Below the pieces are notes generated by a model that worked only from the letters and a program-made list of their open reading frames with translations, ran no database searches and was not told the DNA's origin. This document shows, piece after piece, positions 17,040-27,141 of a stretch of DNA of 64,000 nt (within the stretch, counting starts at the first letter, position 1; every line of letters starts with the position of its first letter). The translations under genes were made by a program, and so were the position numbers. Origin of the DNA: Streptococcus respiraculi (GTDB lineage: Bacteria; Bacillota; Bacilli; Lactobacillales; Streptococcaceae); NCBI RefSeq assembly GCF_003595525.1, contig NZ_CP022680.1, forward strand, positions 646,001 to 710,000. Direction: 5' to 3'.

Positions 17040-17330
17040 ATGGCTAAATACGAAATTCTTTATATTATTCGTCCAAACATTGAAGAAGAAGCTAAAAATG
17101 CTTTGGTAGCACGCTTTGACTCTATCTTGACTGACAACGGTGCAACTGTTGTTGAATCAAAAGCATGGGAAAAACGTCGTCTTGCATATGAAATCAAAGA
17201 TTTCCGTGAAGGACTTTACCACATCGTGAACGTTGAAGCAAATAATGACGCTGCTCTTAAAGAGTTTGACCGTCTTTCAAAAATCAACGGCGATATTCTT
17301 CGTCACATGATTGTGAAATTAGACGCGTAA
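17040..17330 (+). CDS. rpsF: 30S ribosomal protein S6
   Basis: Small-subunit protein that pairs with S18 on the platform. 96 aa, standard length, with [18 protein letters not shown] at the start and the conserved [19 protein letters not shown] core. ATG 17040 follows AAAGGAGG. It is the first gene of the rpsF-ssb-rpsR operon, whose leader may be the feedback target of S6:S18. Confidence 0.98.
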   Translation: MAKYEILYIIRPNIEEEAKNALVARFDSILTDNGATVVESKAWEKRRLAYEIKDFREGLYHIVNVEANNDAALKEFDRLSKINGDILRHMIVKLDA

Positions 17331-17341
17331 GAAGGTAGATT

Positions 17342-17836
17342 ATGATCAATAATGTGGTACTAGTTGGTCGTATGACCCGCGATGCAGAACTTCGTTACAC
17401 ACCGTCGAACCAAGCCGTTGCGACCTTTACACTTGCGGTCAACCGCAATTTTAAAAATCAAAACGGTGAGCGGGAAGCGGATTTTATTAATGTGGTAATT
17501 TGGCGCCAGCAGGCTGAAAACTTGGCAAACTGGGCTAAAAAAGGTGCCTTGGTGGGAATTACTGGTCGTATTCAGACTCGTAATTATGAAAATCAGCAAG
17601 GACAACGCGTTTACGTGACAGAAGTTGTTGCAGAAAATTTCCAATTGTTGGAAAGCCGTACTGCACGTGAAGGTCAAGGTGGAGGTTACCAAGCTGGCAA
17701 TTCCTTTGCTGGTGGTAATGAGTATAATTCGCCATATCAAGCACCTGCACAATCTACACCAAACTTTGCACGCGATGAAAGCCCATTTGGAACAACGAAT
17801 CCGATGGACATTTCAGATGATGATTTACCATTCTAG
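17342..17836 (+). CDS. ssb: single-stranded DNA-binding protein
   Basis: Coats single-stranded DNA during replication, repair and recombination. 164 aa: an N-terminal OB fold ([39 protein letters not shown]) and a disordered Gly/Gln/Asn-rich linker. The acidic tip [10 protein letters not shown] recruits partner proteins. This is the essential housekeeping Ssb; its place between rpsF and rpsR distinguishes it from the shorter competence SsbB. ATG 17342 is 11 bp after rpsF. Confidence 0.97.
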   Translation: MINNVVLVGRMTRDAELRYTPSNQAVATFTLAVNRNFKNQNGEREADFINVVIWRQQAENLANWAKKGALVGITGRIQTRNYENQQGQRVYVTEVVAENFQLLESRTAREGQGGGYQAGNSFAGGNEYNSPYQAPAQSTPNFARDESPFGTTNPMDISDDDLPF

Positions 17837-17866
17837 GTAAGGACATAAATTATAAAGGAGAAAAAC

Positions 17867-18106
17867 ATGGCTCAACAACGTCGTGGCGGATTCAAACGCC
17901 GTAAAAAAGTTGATTATATCGCAGCGAATAAAATTGAATATGTTGATTACAAAGATACTGAGCTTCTTAGCCGTTTCATTTCAGAACGTGGAAAAATCTT
18001 ACCACGTCGCGTAACTGGAACTTCAGCTAAAAACCAACGTAAAGTAACAACAGCTATCAAACGCGCTCGCGTAATGGCACTATTACCATTTGTAAATGAA
18101 GATTAA
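17867..18106 (+). CDS. rpsR: 30S ribosomal protein S18
   Basis: 79-aa basic small-subunit protein and S6 partner. Typical text: [18 protein letters not shown], then [26 protein letters not shown] 17867 follows AAAGGAG. Last gene of the operon; its stop codon runs directly into a very stable terminator. Confidence 0.98.
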   Translation: MAQQRRGGFKRRKKVDYIAANKIEYVDYKDTELLSRFISERGKILPRRVTGTSAKNQRKVTTAIKRARVMALLPFVNED

Positions 18107-18132
18107 AAAAGAGGTCCAGTGGACCTCTTTTT
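18106..18132 (+). terminator. terminator after rpsR
   Basis: AAAAAGAGGTCC (18106-18117), AGT, GGACCTCTTTTT (18121-18132): 12-bp perfect arms that begin inside the rpsR stop codon. Same stem core as the rpmB terminators. Confidence 0.95.
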
Positions 18133-18159
18133 CCCTCGCCAAGCAACTATAAAGCGAGG

Positions 18160-18196
18160 CAGTCCAGTGGACTGTTTTTTCAGGTCCAGTGGACTT
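18160..18196. repeat. two further AGT-loop hairpins after rpsR
   Basis: CAGTCC-AGT-GGACTG (18160-18174) followed by six T, then AGGTCC-AGT-GGACTT (18182-18196). They look like extra copies of the rpsR terminator core; the first could act as a back-up terminator. Confidence 0.75.
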
Positions 18197-18207
18197 CTAC
18201 TTGTATG

Positions 18208-18245
18208 TCAAAACCCTCCCAAGAAAAATGACGTGGGAGGGTTTG
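18208..18245 (-). terminator. terminator of the minus-strand LiaF-like gene
   Basis: AAACCCTCCCA and TGGGAGGGTTT form a long stem, with a T run on the minus-strand side. It closes the minus-strand group where it converges with the rpsR operon. Confidence 0.85.
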
Positions 18246-18250
18246 AATTT

Positions 18251-18949
18251 TCAGTCCATATATTGAATAGTAATACTTCCTGCGGTATTGTTACCTACCA
18301 AATAGATTTGGTGGCTTGTGTTATCTGGCACTGGCGGTAAGTAGATTTCACCAAAGCCTGATTTGAGGGTGTTGACCACTTTGACATGTCTCGGGATGCG
18401 AATGTGGCAGTTTGAGAGGGTGTTCGTGAGGGTGAAGTAGATGGTCTCTTTCTCAAATTTAGCTCCACTGAGATCCAATTGGACATTGGAACAAAAAGCT
18501 TTGATAGAGCCTGTTTTTAGTGCTGGAGCGGTAGAATACTCGTATTTGTCTGTGAAATTGGCTGTGATAGCGATGTAGTTGGCATCGTTTGAGACAACGG
18601 AAGAAGTGTTTGATGCGGTGAATTGGACGATTTTTTGGGTATTTCTCTTTCTTAGGATACTATGAACAGCAATCCCTAAAATCAAGAGTCCAAAGAAGAG
18701 CGGAATGACATTGAAGGTCGTATACGAGTAAGGGATGACGTCTCGCAGGTAGAGAGATGAAAAGCCAAGTCCGATAAAGAATAGAATGGCATTTCTTCGC
18801 TCTCCACCAATCCATAGACAGAAGAGCGCTAGAAATAGGGTGAAGCGGATATAATGAAAGATGAAGTTAAGTTCAGGGAAAAAGGCAATTAGGATAAGAT
18901 AGAGTGCCAATAGAATCAGTAAAATTTGCCAGGGATAGGATTTTTTCAT
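18251..18949 (-). CDS. LiaF-like four-helix membrane protein
   Basis: 232 aa from the ATG at 18949 (MKKSYPWQ). A TTG 12 bp upstream would overlap the ribosome site GGAGGT and is rejected. Four hydrophobic segments occupy about residues 8-100, followed by a soluble beta-rich domain (NYIAITANFTDKYEY, GFGEIYLPP) like the LiaF/YvqF cell-wall-active-antibiotic response proteins. LiaF normally restrains a LiaRS two-component system; no liaRS gene is adjacent, so a sensor-inhibitor role is not established and it may be a LiaF-fold protein of other function. It is the last of three minus-strand membrane-protein genes. Confidence 0.7.
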   Translation of the reverse strand: MKKSYPWQILLILLALYLILIAFFPELNFIFHYIRFTLFLALFCLWIGGERRNAILFFIGLGFSSLYLRDVIPYSYTTFNVIPLFFGLLILGIAVHSILRKRNTQKIVQFTASNTSSVVSNDANYIAITANFTDKYEYSTAPALKTGSIKAFCSNVQLDLSGAKFEKETIYFTLTNTLSNCHIRIPRHVKVVNTLKSGFGEIYLPPVPDNTSHQIYLVGNNTAGSITIQYMD

Positions 18950-19019
18950 GAGAACCTCCAACTAGTAAATAACGATAAAAAGGAAGAGGCTAAGAACACT
19001 TATCCCAGCCTCGTGGCTA

Positions 19020-19673
19020 TTATTGCATTGGTTGCATCGCATTGCGGATGTTGTATTTTTTCTTAAGAAGGTAGCGAATACCAAAGGCTGCTGCCCCGAT
19101 TAGAATTGCAAAGAATGGTGATACAACGGGGTTGATCGAACTTGGAATGAGCGCTGCAAAGAAGAAGACAAGGCTCCAAGAAAGGGTTGCAAGAACGAGG
19201 AAGCCGATTGCTTTGACAAAGCTAGGGCGTTTACCGGTCTTTGCTTGATCGCGGTAGACAAAGTGGTACATCATATACATACCGGCTCCGACGCCAAAAC
19301 CGATAAGCAGCATGGTGATGAGGCCGTAATTGACACCAGCTCCAAAAGCGTTCATCGCACCGTTGACGACACCGATAATTGCAAGGAGCAAGAGGCTAGA
19401 ATCAAGCCACATGAGCCAAGGGTTTTCGTTGAGTTCAGGCTGGCTTGATTCTTCAGGATTTGCAGTCTTACTTGCTACCCAATCACTCGGTGCTCCATAG
19501 AGGCTACGGGCGGTGACACCTGTTTTTTGATTTTCCAGAATGGCAGGGAGAATTTCTTCGAGCAATTCTTTGATTTCTGCATCGGTCTTACCAGCCTTGA
19601 TAAGCTGGTTGGTTGCGATATGGACGAATTCTTGGTTTTTCTTTGTTAATTCTTTCATTTCTGTAAATGACAT
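19020..19673 (-). CDS. DUF1129 family membrane protein
   Basis: 217 aa from the second of two adjacent ATGs (19673), which is 6 nt from AAAGGAG; the first ATG (19676) is only 3 nt away. The N-terminal 60 residues are soluble and helical (LTKKNQEFVHIATNQLIKAG). Four hydrophobic segments follow: about 88-108, 115-135, 151-175 and 183-200. This is the DUF1129 pattern; function unknown. It lies 15 bp after corA on the same strand, an association seen in other streptococci. Confidence 0.8.
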   Translation of the reverse strand: MSFTEMKELTKKNQEFVHIATNQLIKAGKTDAEIKELLEEILPAILENQKTGVTARSLYGAPSDWVASKTANPEESSQPELNENPWLMWLDSSLLLLAIIGVVNGAMNAFGAGVNYGLITMLLIGFGVGAGMYMMYHFVYRDQAKTGKRPSFVKAIGFLVLATLSWSLVFFFAALIPSSINPVVSPFFAILIGAAAFGIRYLLKKKYNIRNAMQPMQ

Positions 19674-19691
19674 CATAGTCTCCTTTTGTGA

Positions 19692-20636
19692 TTAGAACCA
19701 TTTTTTTCGTAAAAAGTTAATGACGACGATTGCGCTGAGGCAGGCTGAGATAAAGGCGATGACCCAGAAGGAATTCGGTTGTCCACCAAAGGGCATACCT
19801 GACTCAGGGACGTTCATTCCGTAAGCTGAGAAAATAACAGTTGGAATATCGAGTGCCATGGTCATGAGGGCTAAGGTTTTCATAATCGTATTTTGATTGT
19901 TGGAAATGATAGCCGCAGATGTTTCGGTCATGGCATATAAGACATTGCCGTAGATATCCGCCATCTCAAGAGCCTGCTGGGTTTCAATCAAGGTGTCTTC
20001 TAGCAAATCTTCATCTTCTTCGTATTTTTTCAAGGTGCTATTTCTGATTGCGAGCTTTTTGACCACTCGTTCATTGAGTTTGAGCGAAGCCTTTAGGTAG
20101 ACAATGGATTTTTCCAACTCCATCATATCAATAACTTGTTCATTTTTGGTTGCGCGATCGATATGGGCACTGATTCGATCTGTCTGTCGATCGATTGAAC
20201 GAAGGGCGGTGATGAAGAGTTCAGCGTTGCGATAGAGCAGCTGGAAGACAAAGCGCGTCTTCATAAAGGTATAGAAATTCTTAATCCGCTTATTGAAAAA
20301 ATAATCAAAGAGAGTTAAGGGCTGCACGCAAGTGGTAATCACGACATCCTTGGTGACAATAATCCCGAGCGGCAGGGTGATGTGGTAGCTCTTATTGTTA
20401 CGCTCCTCATAGGTCGGAACGTCGACGATAATTAAGGTGTAGTCATCTTCTACGGTGATACGAGAAGATTCTTCCACGTCAAGCGGTGCCCGTAGGTCGG
20501 TGATGTCTATGTTAAATTGTTCTGCTAATTTGACAGATTCTTCCTGGGAGGGGTTAACCAAGTTAATCCAAGCCCCTGGTTCAAAGGTTTGGATTTCTTC
20601 TAAATTCGTTAATGTAGAACGAAACATTTGTTTCAT
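19692..20636 (-). CDS. corA: CorA-type magnesium/divalent cation channel
   Basis: Inner-membrane Mg2+ channel that works as a homopentamer. 314 aa: a long soluble N-terminal domain rich in helices, then two C-terminal transmembrane helices. The signature YGMN is in FSAYGMNVPESGMPF just after the first. The short basic tail NFLRKKWF is usual. Start ATG 20636 with AGGAGG upstream. It is divergent from uvrA and shares a promoter region with it; the DUF1129 gene follows. Confidence 0.95.
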   Translation of the reverse strand: MKQMFRSTLTNLEEIQTFEPGAWINLVNPSQEESVKLAEQFNIDITDLRAPLDVEESSRITVEDDYTLIIVDVPTYEERNNKSYHITLPLGIIVTKDVVITTCVQPLTLFDYFFNKRIKNFYTFMKTRFVFQLLYRNAELFITALRSIDRQTDRISAHIDRATKNEQVIDMMELEKSIVYLKASLKLNERVVKKLAIRNSTLKKYEEDEDLLEDTLIETQQALEMADIYGNVLYAMTETSAAIISNNQNTIMKTLALMTMALDIPTVIFSAYGMNVPESGMPFGGQPNSFWVIAFISACLSAIVVINFLRKKWF

Positions 20637-20680
20637 ATCAAATCCTCCTCAGTTTTTTATTGCGTTTAGGCGCACTCTTT

Positions 20681-20689
20681 ATTATACCA
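20681..20689 (-). promoter_or_regulatory. corA promoter (extended -10)
   Basis: On the minus strand: TGG-TATAAT. No good -35 at 17 bp. Confidence 0.6.
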
Positions 20690-20726
20690 AAAAAAGCTCT
20701 CTAAAGGAAAAGTTTTTCCCAAAATG

Positions 20727-20735
20727 TGGTATAAT
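20727..20735 (+). promoter_or_regulatory. uvrA promoter (extended -10)
   Basis: TGG-TATAAT at 20727-20735, back to back with the corA promoter 38 bp away. No recognisable LexA/HdiR-type box between them. Confidence 0.6.
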
Positions 20736-20761
20736 ATGAGATATTTTAGAAGGAAGAAAGA

Positions 20762-23596
20762 ATGAAAGATAAGATTGAAATTCATGGGGCTCGTGCCCAT
20801 AATTTGAAAAATATTGATGTGACGATTCCACGTGATAAATTGGTCGTGGTGACAGGCTTGTCTGGTTCGGGGAAATCAAGTCTCGCTTTTGACACCTTGT
20901 ACGCAGAAGGTCAACGGCGCTATGTTGAGAGCTTGTCGGCTTACGCTCGTCAGTTTTTGGGCAATATGGATAAGCCCGATGTGGACTCGATTGAGGGATT
21001 AAGTCCTGCTATTTCGATTGATCAGAAGACCACCTCAAAAAATCCGCGTTCGACGGTCGGTACAGTGACGGAAATCAATGACTATCTGCGTCTCTTGTAT
21101 GCTCGAGTAGGAACACCTTACTGTATCAACGGGCACGGGGCGATTTCAGCCTCGTCTGTAGAGCAGATTGTCGATGAGGTATTGGAGCTGCCTGAGCGTC
21201 AGCGCCTGCAAATTCTAGCACCTATTGTCCGTAAGAAAAAAGGGCAGCATAAGGCTATTTTTGAGAAGATTCAAAAAGACGGCTATGTTCGTGTCCGAGT
21301 GGACGGGGATATCTATGATGTGACAGAAGTTCCTGAGCTATCAAAAAGCAAGCAGCATACCATTGAAGTGGTGGTTGACCGAATTGTGATTAAGGACGGA
21401 GTGCGTTCTCGTTTGTTTGACTCGATTGAGGCAGCTCTGCGCATTGCGGAAGGCTATGTCATCATCGATACCATGGATGACAAGGAAATGCTCTATTCAG
21501 AGTATTATGCCTGTCCAGTTTGTGGTTTTACAGTACCGGAATTAGAGCCGCGCCTCTTTTCTTTCAATGCGCCGTTTGGCTCTTGTAGCGACTGTGATGG
21601 TCTTGGAATGAAGTTGGAAGTGGACGAAGACTTGATTGTACCAGATCGGCAAAAGACCTTGCGTGAGGGAGCTTTGGCACCGTGGAATCCAATTTCTTCC
21701 AACTACTATCCGCAGATGTTGGAACAGGCCATGACCCAGTTTGGGATTGATATGGATACGCCCTTTGAGGAGTTGACGGACGATGAGAAGAGCTTGATTT
21801 TCCATGGTTCAGACGGCAAAGAATTTCATTTCCATTATGAGAATGAATTTGGCGGGGTGCGTGACATTGATATTCCTTTTGAGGGGTTGATTACAAATAT
21901 CAGTCGCCGTTACCGCGATACCAATAGCGATTATACCCGTCAAGTCATGCGAACCTATATGAATGAGCTGACCTGTGCAACTTGCCACGGCTACCGCTTA
22001 AATGACCAGGCCTTGTCGGTTCGTGTCGGTGGGGAACAGGGATTGCACATCGGGGAATTGTCAGAACTATCTGTCGCAGACCACTTAGCTGTCTTGTCGC
22101 AGCTGCAACTTTCTGCCAATGAAGTGACGATTGCGACTCCGATTGTCAAAGAAATCAAGGACCGCTTGACTTTCTTGAACAATGTGGGACTCAATTATCT
22201 GACCTTGTCACGGTCTGCGGGAACCTTATCAGGTGGGGAAAGCCAGCGGATTCGCTTGGCAACTCAAATCGGTTCAAATCTATCAGGGGTCTTGTATATC
22301 TTAGATGAGCCGTCGATTGGGCTTCATCAGCGAGATAATGACCGCTTGATTGCTAGTCTTAAGAAAATGCGGGACTTGGGTAATACCTTGATTGTCGTTG
22401 AGCACGACGAAGACACCATGCGGGAGGCGGATTATCTGATTGATATTGGACCAGGTGCGGGTGTCTTTGGCGGTGAGATTGTCGCTTCTGGAACACCAGC
22501 CCAGGTCGCAAAAAACAAAAAATCAATTACGGGGCAATATCTATCTGGTAAGCGCGAAATTCCAGTACCTTTGGAGCGGAGAATTGGAAACGGTCGTTTT
22601 ATCGAAGTAACGGGTGCACGTGAAAATAATTTGCAAAACGTAACGGCTCGGATTCCGCTTGGGAAATTTGTCGCTGTAACAGGTGTATCAGGTTCTGGCA
22701 AGTCTACCTTGGTCAATTCTATCTTGAAAAAAGCTATTGCTCAGAAACTCAATCGCAATTCGGAAAAGCCAGGGAAATTCAAATCCATTTCGGGAATTGA
22801 GCACTTGGACCGTTTGATTGACATTGACCAGAGTCCGATTGGTCGTACTCCGCGTTCCAATCCAGCAACGTATACGGGTGTATTTGATGATATCCGTGAT
22901 TTGTTTGCCCAGACCAATGAAGCCAAGATTCGTGGCTACAAGAAAGGACGTTTTTCGTTCAATGTCAAAGGTGGCCGTTGTGAGGCTTGCTCGGGAGATG
23001 GGATCATCAAGATTGAGATGCACTTCCTGCCAGATGTCTTTGTCCCGTGTGAGGTCTGCCATGGTCGCAGGTATAATTCAGAGACTCTAGAAGTCCATTA
23101 CAAGGAAAAAAATATCGCGGAAGTCCTTGATATGACCGTCAATGACGCAGTCGAGTTCTTCAAGCATATTCCAAAAATTGAGCGGAAATTGCGGACCATT
23201 CAAGATGTCGGTCTAGGTTATGTCACCTTGGGGCAACCAGCGACAACTCTCTCAGGAGGAGAAGCTCAGCGGATGAAGTTAGCCAGTGAGCTCCACAAGC
23301 GCTCAACTGGGAAATCCTTGTATATTTTGGACGAGCCAACGACAGGTCTCCACACAGAAGACATTGCCCAGCTATTAAAAGTTTTGGCACGCTTTGTCGA
23401 TGACGGAAATACGGTACTTGTCATCGAGCATAATTTAGATGTGATTAAGACCGCAGATCATATCATTGACTTAGGTCCAGAAGGTGGTGTCGGTGGCGGT
23501 ATGATTATCGCAACTGGAACACCAGAAGAAGTAGCTGCAAACGAAGCCAGCTATACAGGCCAGTATTTGAAAGGGAAGTTACATGATTTACACTAA
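20762..23596 (+). CDS. uvrA: excinuclease ABC subunit A
   Basis: DNA-damage recognition ATPase of nucleotide excision repair. 944 aa, full length, with two ABC modules. The first Walker A is GLSGSGKSS (residues 32-40) with its signature [12 protein letters not shown]. The second is GVSGSGKST with [12 protein letters not shown]. Zinc-finger cysteines are present in both halves ([14 protein letters not shown] and [16 protein letters not shown]). ATG 20762 follows AGAAGGAAG. The stop overlaps the pepP start by 14 bp, so the two are co-transcribed. Confidence 0.98.
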   Translation: MKDKIEIHGARAHNLKNIDVTIPRDKLVVVTGLSGSGKSSLAFDTLYAEGQRRYVESLSAYARQFLGNMDKPDVDSIEGLSPAISIDQKTTSKNPRSTVGTVTEINDYLRLLYARVGTPYCINGHGAISASSVEQIVDEVLELPERQRLQILAPIVRKKKGQHKAIFEKIQKDGYVRVRVDGDIYDVTEVPELSKSKQHTIEVVVDRIVIKDGVRSRLFDSIEAALRIAEGYVIIDTMDDKEMLYSEYYACPVCGFTVPELEPRLFSFNAPFGSCSDCDGLGMKLEVDEDLIVPDRQKTLREGALAPWNPISSNYYPQMLEQAMTQFGIDMDTPFEELTDDEKSLIFHGSDGKEFHFHYENEFGGVRDIDIPFEGLITNISRRYRDTNSDYTRQVMRTYMNELTCATCHGYRLNDQALSVRVGGEQGLHIGELSELSVADHLAVLSQLQLSANEVTIATPIVKEIKDRLTFLNNVGLNYLTLSRSAGTLSGGESQRIRLATQIGSNLSGVLYILDEPSIGLHQRDNDRLIASLKKMRDLGNTLIVVEHDEDTMREADYLIDIGPGAGVFGGEIVASGTPAQVAKNKKSITGQYLSGKREIPVPLERRIGNGRFIEVTGARENNLQNVTARIPLGKFVAVTGVSGSGKSTLVNSILKKAIAQKLNRNSEKPGKFKSISGIEHLDRLIDIDQSPIGRTPRSNPATYTGVFDDIRDLFAQTNEAKIRGYKKGRFSFNVKGGRCEACSGDGIIKIEMHFLPDVFVPCEVCHGRRYNSETLEVHYKEKNIAEVLDMTVNDAVEFFKHIPKIERKLRTIQDVGLGYVTLGQPATTLSGGEAQRMKLASELHKRSTGKSLYILDEPTTGLHTEDIAQLLKVLARFVDDGNTVLVIEHNLDVIKTADHIIDLGPEGGVGGGMIIATGTPEEVAANEASYTGQYLKGKLHDLH

Positions 23597-24650
23597 AAGA
23601 TTAGAGCAATTACGTCATCAACTAGCAGCAAATAATCTGCCTGCCCTCCTCATCACGAATTTGAAGGATATTTACTATCTGACAGGTTTCTGGGGTTCGG
23701 CTGGAACGGTTTTGATTACAGCAGAACGACAAGTGTTGATCACTGATGATCGCTATATCACCTATGCCCAGTCTGTGGTCAAGGATTTTGAGGTGGTATC
23801 AGACAGAGATGCCCTTTCAGTGGTTGCAGCAATCTTAAAAGATAGCAAGGTGACTGACTTGGCCTTTGAAGATGAGGTGTCAGTAGCCTACTACCAAGCT
23901 ATGCAGACAGTCTTTGAAGGAATACGCTTAGTGCCAACAGCAGATATGGTCATGAACTTACGTATGATTAAGGATGAGACAGAGATTGCGATCATTCAAC
24001 GTGCCTGTCAGATTTCGGATCAAGCCTTTTTAGACGCATTGGATTTTATCAAACCGGGGAAAACGGAGCTTGAAGTGGCGAATTTCCTTGATTTTCGCAT
24101 GCGGGAAATGGGGTCTGAGGCTGTATCCTTTGATACCATTGCTGCATCTGGTTACCGCTCGGCTATGCCGCACGGACGTGCGTCCGAGAAGGTCATCGAA
24201 GCTGGTGATGCTCTTACACTTGATTTTGGCTGTATCTATGAACATTACGTGAGTGACATGACGCGGACTATCTACATCGGCTCTGTCAGTGATGAAGAGG
24301 CAGAAATTTACCAGACTGTTTTGGAGGCTAACCAAGCTCTGATTGCGGCAGCTAAGGCTGGCATGGAATACCGTGAATTTGATGGGGTGCCACGCCGTGT
24401 GATTGAAGCGGCAGGCTACGGTCCCTACTTTACGCATGGTATTGGCCATGGTATGGGGCTTGATGTCCATGAAATTCCTTATTTCAGACAAACAGCGACC
24501 GATAAGATTCAAGCTGGTATGGTCTTGACCGATGAGCCAGGGATTTATTTGGAAGGAAAATATGGTGTACGGATTGAAGATGATCTCTTGATTACAGAGA
24601 CAGGTTGTAAAATCTTGACCTTGGCACCAAAAGAGTTGATTGTGATTTGA
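23583..24650 (+). CDS. pepP: Xaa-Pro aminopeptidase / M24 peptidase
   Basis: Cytosolic peptidase that removes N-terminal residues before proline. 355 aa, with the creatinase-like N-terminal domain ([20 protein letters not shown]) and the pita-bread metallopeptidase domain. Metal ligands visible: Asp214 (LDFG), Asp225 (SDMTRT), the His in [14 protein letters not shown], and Glu in DEPGIYLE and RIEDD. The start ATG 23583 overlaps the end of uvrA. Its terminal TGA lies inside the -35 of the efp promoter. It could be a prolidase; length and the position before efp favour aminopeptidase P. Confidence 0.93.
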   Translation: MIYTKRLEQLRHQLAANNLPALLITNLKDIYYLTGFWGSAGTVLITAERQVLITDDRYITYAQSVVKDFEVVSDRDALSVVAAILKDSKVTDLAFEDEVSVAYYQAMQTVFEGIRLVPTADMVMNLRMIKDETEIAIIQRACQISDQAFLDALDFIKPGKTELEVANFLDFRMREMGSEAVSFDTIAASGYRSAMPHGRASEKVIEAGDALTLDFGCIYEHYVSDMTRTIYIGSVSDEEAEIYQTVLEANQALIAAAKAGMEYREFDGVPRRVIEAAGYGPYFTHGIGHGMGLDVHEIPYFRQTATDKIQAGMVLTDEPGIYLEGKYGVRIEDDLLITETGCKILTLAPKELIVI

Positions 24651-24675
24651 GAAATCAGCCATTTTGTGGTAGAAT
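24647..24675 (+). promoter_or_regulatory. efp operon promoter
   Basis: TTGAGA (24647-24652), 17 bp, TAGAAT (24670-24675), extended by TG at 24667-24668. The -35 overlaps the pepP stop codon. Confidence 0.75.
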
Positions 24676-24713
24676 AAAACGAATAATAAAATAATGAAGA
24701 GGTAATCATAGAC

Positions 24714-25274
24714 ATGATTGATGCAAGTAAATTAAGAGCAGGTATGACATTCATTGCTCCAGATGGAAAACTTCTCCGCGTATTGGATGCAAGCCATCAC
24801 AAACCAGGTAAAGGCAATACCATCATGCGTATGAAATTGCGCGATGTTCGTACAGGTTCAACGTTTGATACAACCTACCGTCCAGATGAAAAATTTGAGC
24901 AAGCGATTATCGAAACACGTGTAGCAACCTACCTTTACCAAATGGATGATACAGCTTACTTCATGGATACAGAGTCATTTGATCAATATGAAATTCCAGT
25001 AGCAAGTGTCAAAGAAGAGTTGCTCTACATTCTTGAAAATTCAGAAGTGAAAATTCAGTTCTACGGAACAGAAGTAATCGGAGTGACTGTTCCAACTACT
25101 GTTGAGTTGGTCGTTGCTGAAACACAACCTTCTATCAAAGGTGCAACTGTGACTGGATCAGGTAAGCCAGCAACAATGGAAACAGGCCTTGTGGTCAACG
25201 TCCCAGACTTCATCGAAGCAGGTCAAAAATTGGTCATCAATACAGCAGAGGGAACATACGTATCACGTGCTTAA
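24714..25274 (+). CDS. efp: elongation factor P
   Basis: Binds the ribosome between the P and E sites and relieves stalling at consecutive prolines. 186 aa, three OB-like beta domains. The tip loop [15 protein letters not shown] carries the lysine that is modified in some relatives; no modification enzyme is in this window. The C-terminal signature [16 protein letters not shown] is intact. First gene of efp-(Asp23)-nusB. Confidence 0.98.
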   Translation: MIDASKLRAGMTFIAPDGKLLRVLDASHHKPGKGNTIMRMKLRDVRTGSTFDTTYRPDEKFEQAIIETRVATYLYQMDDTAYFMDTESFDQYEIPVASVKEELLYILENSEVKIQFYGTEVIGVTVPTTVELVVAETQPSIKGATVTGSGKPATMETGLVVNVPDFIEAGQKLVINTAEGTYVSRA

Positions 25275-25301
25275 TCGCATTCCTCTTAGAAAGGATTTCT
25301 C

Positions 25302-25694
25302 ATGGCAAAAGAAAATTTAGGCGAAATCGTTATCGCACCTCGGGTCTTGGAGGTGATTACAGGGATTGCCTCTGCTAAGGTGGAAGGTGTTCATTCGCTA
25401 CACAACAAAAAAGTAAGAGATGGCTTGTCAAAAACAGCCTTGAACCGTGGTGTCTATCTTCAGACAGATGAGGCAGGCGATGTGACAGCGGATATCTATG
25501 TGTATCTAGAGTACGGTGTCAACGTTCCGACAGTATCGATGAACATTCAGCGTGCGGTCAAAACAGCTGTTGCTAACTATGCCGATGTGACAGTGAAAAC
25601 CGTTAACATTCATGTGGACGGCATTGTGCCAGACAAGACACCAAAACCAGACTTAAAGGATTTGTTTGGTGAGGACTTCTTAGATGAAGAGTAA
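25302..25694 (+). CDS. Asp23/Gls24 family protein (YqhY-like)
   Basis: 130 aa. LGEIVIAPRVLEVITGIASA and YLEYGVNVPTVSMNIQRAV are the Asp23 family core. The tail is acidic (KDLFGEDFLDEE). In Bacillus the corresponding gene sits in the efp-accBC region, where its loss has been linked to disturbed acetyl-CoA carboxylase activity. Here it lies between efp and nusB, and the acc genes are 24 kb away. It overlaps nusB by 11 bp. Paralogue of the protein at 8288. Confidence 0.9.
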   Translation: MAKENLGEIVIAPRVLEVITGIASAKVEGVHSLHNKKVRDGLSKTALNRGVYLQTDEAGDVTADIYVYLEYGVNVPTVSMNIQRAVKTAVANYADVTVKTVNIHVDGIVPDKTPKPDLKDLFGEDFLDEE

Positions 25695-26115
25695 GCAACA
25701 CGAATCACGGCATTATTTGCGCCAATGTGCTCTTCAGGCGATTGTGTCCCTAGAATTTGGTCAAGAACCTGTTCAAGCAGCCCAATTTGCCTATCTCTAT
25801 GACCATGACGAAGAGCAAGAAGTGGAAATCCCTCTCTTTTTGCTAAATCTGGTGACAGGAGTCGCAGATGTACAAGATGAGATTGATGCCCAATTGGCAA
25901 CACGCTTGAAAGCAGGATGGACCTTGGATCGCTTGACATTGATTGATAAAAATATTATGCGTTTGGGTCTCTTTGAAATTTTGTATTTTGAAGAAACGCC
26001 AGACCGCGTAGCTGTCAATGAAGCGATTGAGCTAGCCAAAGAATTTTCAGACCCTGCTTCTGCAAAATTCATCAACGGTGTCTTAAGTCAGTTTATTAAA
26101 AAAGAAGAAGCCTAA
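25684..26115 (+). CDS. nusB: transcription antitermination factor NusB
   Basis: Binds boxA RNA with S10 and helps RNA polymerase complete rRNA operons. 143 aa, all-helical. SRHYLRQCALQAIVSLEFG and LDRLTLIDKNIMRLGLFE, then AVNEAIELAKEFSDPASAKF near the end, are family hallmarks. ATG 25684 overlaps the preceding gene. The terminator stem begins inside its last codons. Confidence 0.97.
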   Translation: MKSKQHESRHYLRQCALQAIVSLEFGQEPVQAAQFAYLYDHDEEQEVEIPLFLLNLVTGVADVQDEIDAQLATRLKAGWTLDRLTLIDKNIMRLGLFEILYFEETPDRVAVNEAIELAKEFSDPASAKFINGVLSQFIKKEEA

Positions 26116-26130
26116 ATGGCTTCCTTTTTT
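26104..26130 (+). terminator. terminator overlapping the nusB stop
   Basis: GAAGCC (26107-26112), TAAAT, GGCTTC (26118-26123), then CTTTTTT. Confidence 0.85.
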
Positions 26131-26178
26131 ATATATTGGAGTTGGTCAAATTGCATTAACGATGTTCCATTTACTATA

Positions 26179-27141
26179 TTAGACACTCCGACCCGCTAAG
26201 AGGGTGATTGGGAGTGAATAGTGTTGCTCGAGGGTCTGTCCGTTGATTTTCTGAATGAGGAGATCAACCATGAGCCTAGCAATGTCTGCTAGTGGCTGTT
26301 TGATTGTAGTTAGCTGCGGATAATGGGTCTCGATAAAGTAAGTTCCGTCATAACCAATCAGCTTCAGGTCTTCTGGAATGGACATGCCCAAGGATTGAGC
26401 GATATTCCAGACTAGCATGGCAGTCAGATCTCCTGAGATAAAGATTCCGTCTGCCTTGGTCGTCTGTAGAATGGTCCTAATTTCCATTTCCTTGCGAATG
26501 GGAGAGAAGTCACTGGAGATATGGTGAACATCAGCTGTTGGGAATACGCTAGAAAAGCCTTTTTGGCGCAGTCCCGTTGGAGAATTGGAATCGTCGTTTC
26601 CTGTGATCATAATGGGCTGCCTACAGCCAGCTTTTTCTAAGGTCTGAGCAGCTAGGACTCCGCCTCCGTAGTTATCAGAAGAGACGATGGGTGTTGACGG
26701 AGATAAATTTCGGTCAAAGGCGATAATCGGAGCAGATACACGGTCATAGTCCTTTATGCCTAGATTATGGCTACCAGAGATAATCCCGTCTACCTGATTG
26801 GCTGTTAGCATCTCCAAATATTCTCGCTCCTTTGCGGAATCATGCTGGCTGTTGCAGATAATAGCCTTGTAGCCTCGATTGAAAAGTTCCTTTTCCAGAT
26901 GCGCAATCAATTCCGCATAAAAAACATTGCTAATATTGGGGAAAATCAATCCGACTAGTTTGGCAGATTTGCCCTGCAAGCCTCGAGCAAGGTTGTTGGG
27001 TTTGTAGCCCAGTTCCCGCATGGCATCAGTGACTTTTTTGACGGTTTTTTCGGAAAGATAGCCTTTTTTGTTAATGACACGAGAGACAGTTGTGGGGCTG
27101 ACCCCAGCTAGTTTTGCGACATCAGTTAGTTTTGCGACCAT
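26179..27141 (-). CDS. scrR: sucrose operon repressor (LacI family)
   Basis: Represses the divergent scr genes; the signal is likely fructose or a phosphorylated sucrose product. 320 aa with helix-turn-helix KLTDVAKLAGVSPTTVSRVI at residues 4-23 and a LacI-type sugar-binding domain (ADGIFISGDLTAMLVW, LKLIGYDGTYF). Its start overlaps scrB by 20 bp, so scrB and scrR are one minus-strand unit and repressor level follows scrB. Its operators are the two AAACGTTT palindromes in the scrB-scrA gap. Confidence 0.93.
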   Translation of the reverse strand: MVAKLTDVAKLAGVSPTTVSRVINKKGYLSEKTVKKVTDAMRELGYKPNNLARGLQGKSAKLVGLIFPNISNVFYAELIAHLEKELFNRGYKAIICNSQHDSAKEREYLEMLTANQVDGIISGSHNLGIKDYDRVSAPIIAFDRNLSPSTPIVSSDNYGGGVLAAQTLEKAGCRQPIMITGNDDSNSPTGLRQKGFSSVFPTADVHHISSDFSPIRKEMEIRTILQTTKADGIFISGDLTAMLVWNIAQSLGMSIPEDLKLIGYDGTYFIETHYPQLTTIKQPLADIARLMVDLLIQKINGQTLEQHYSLPITLLAGRSV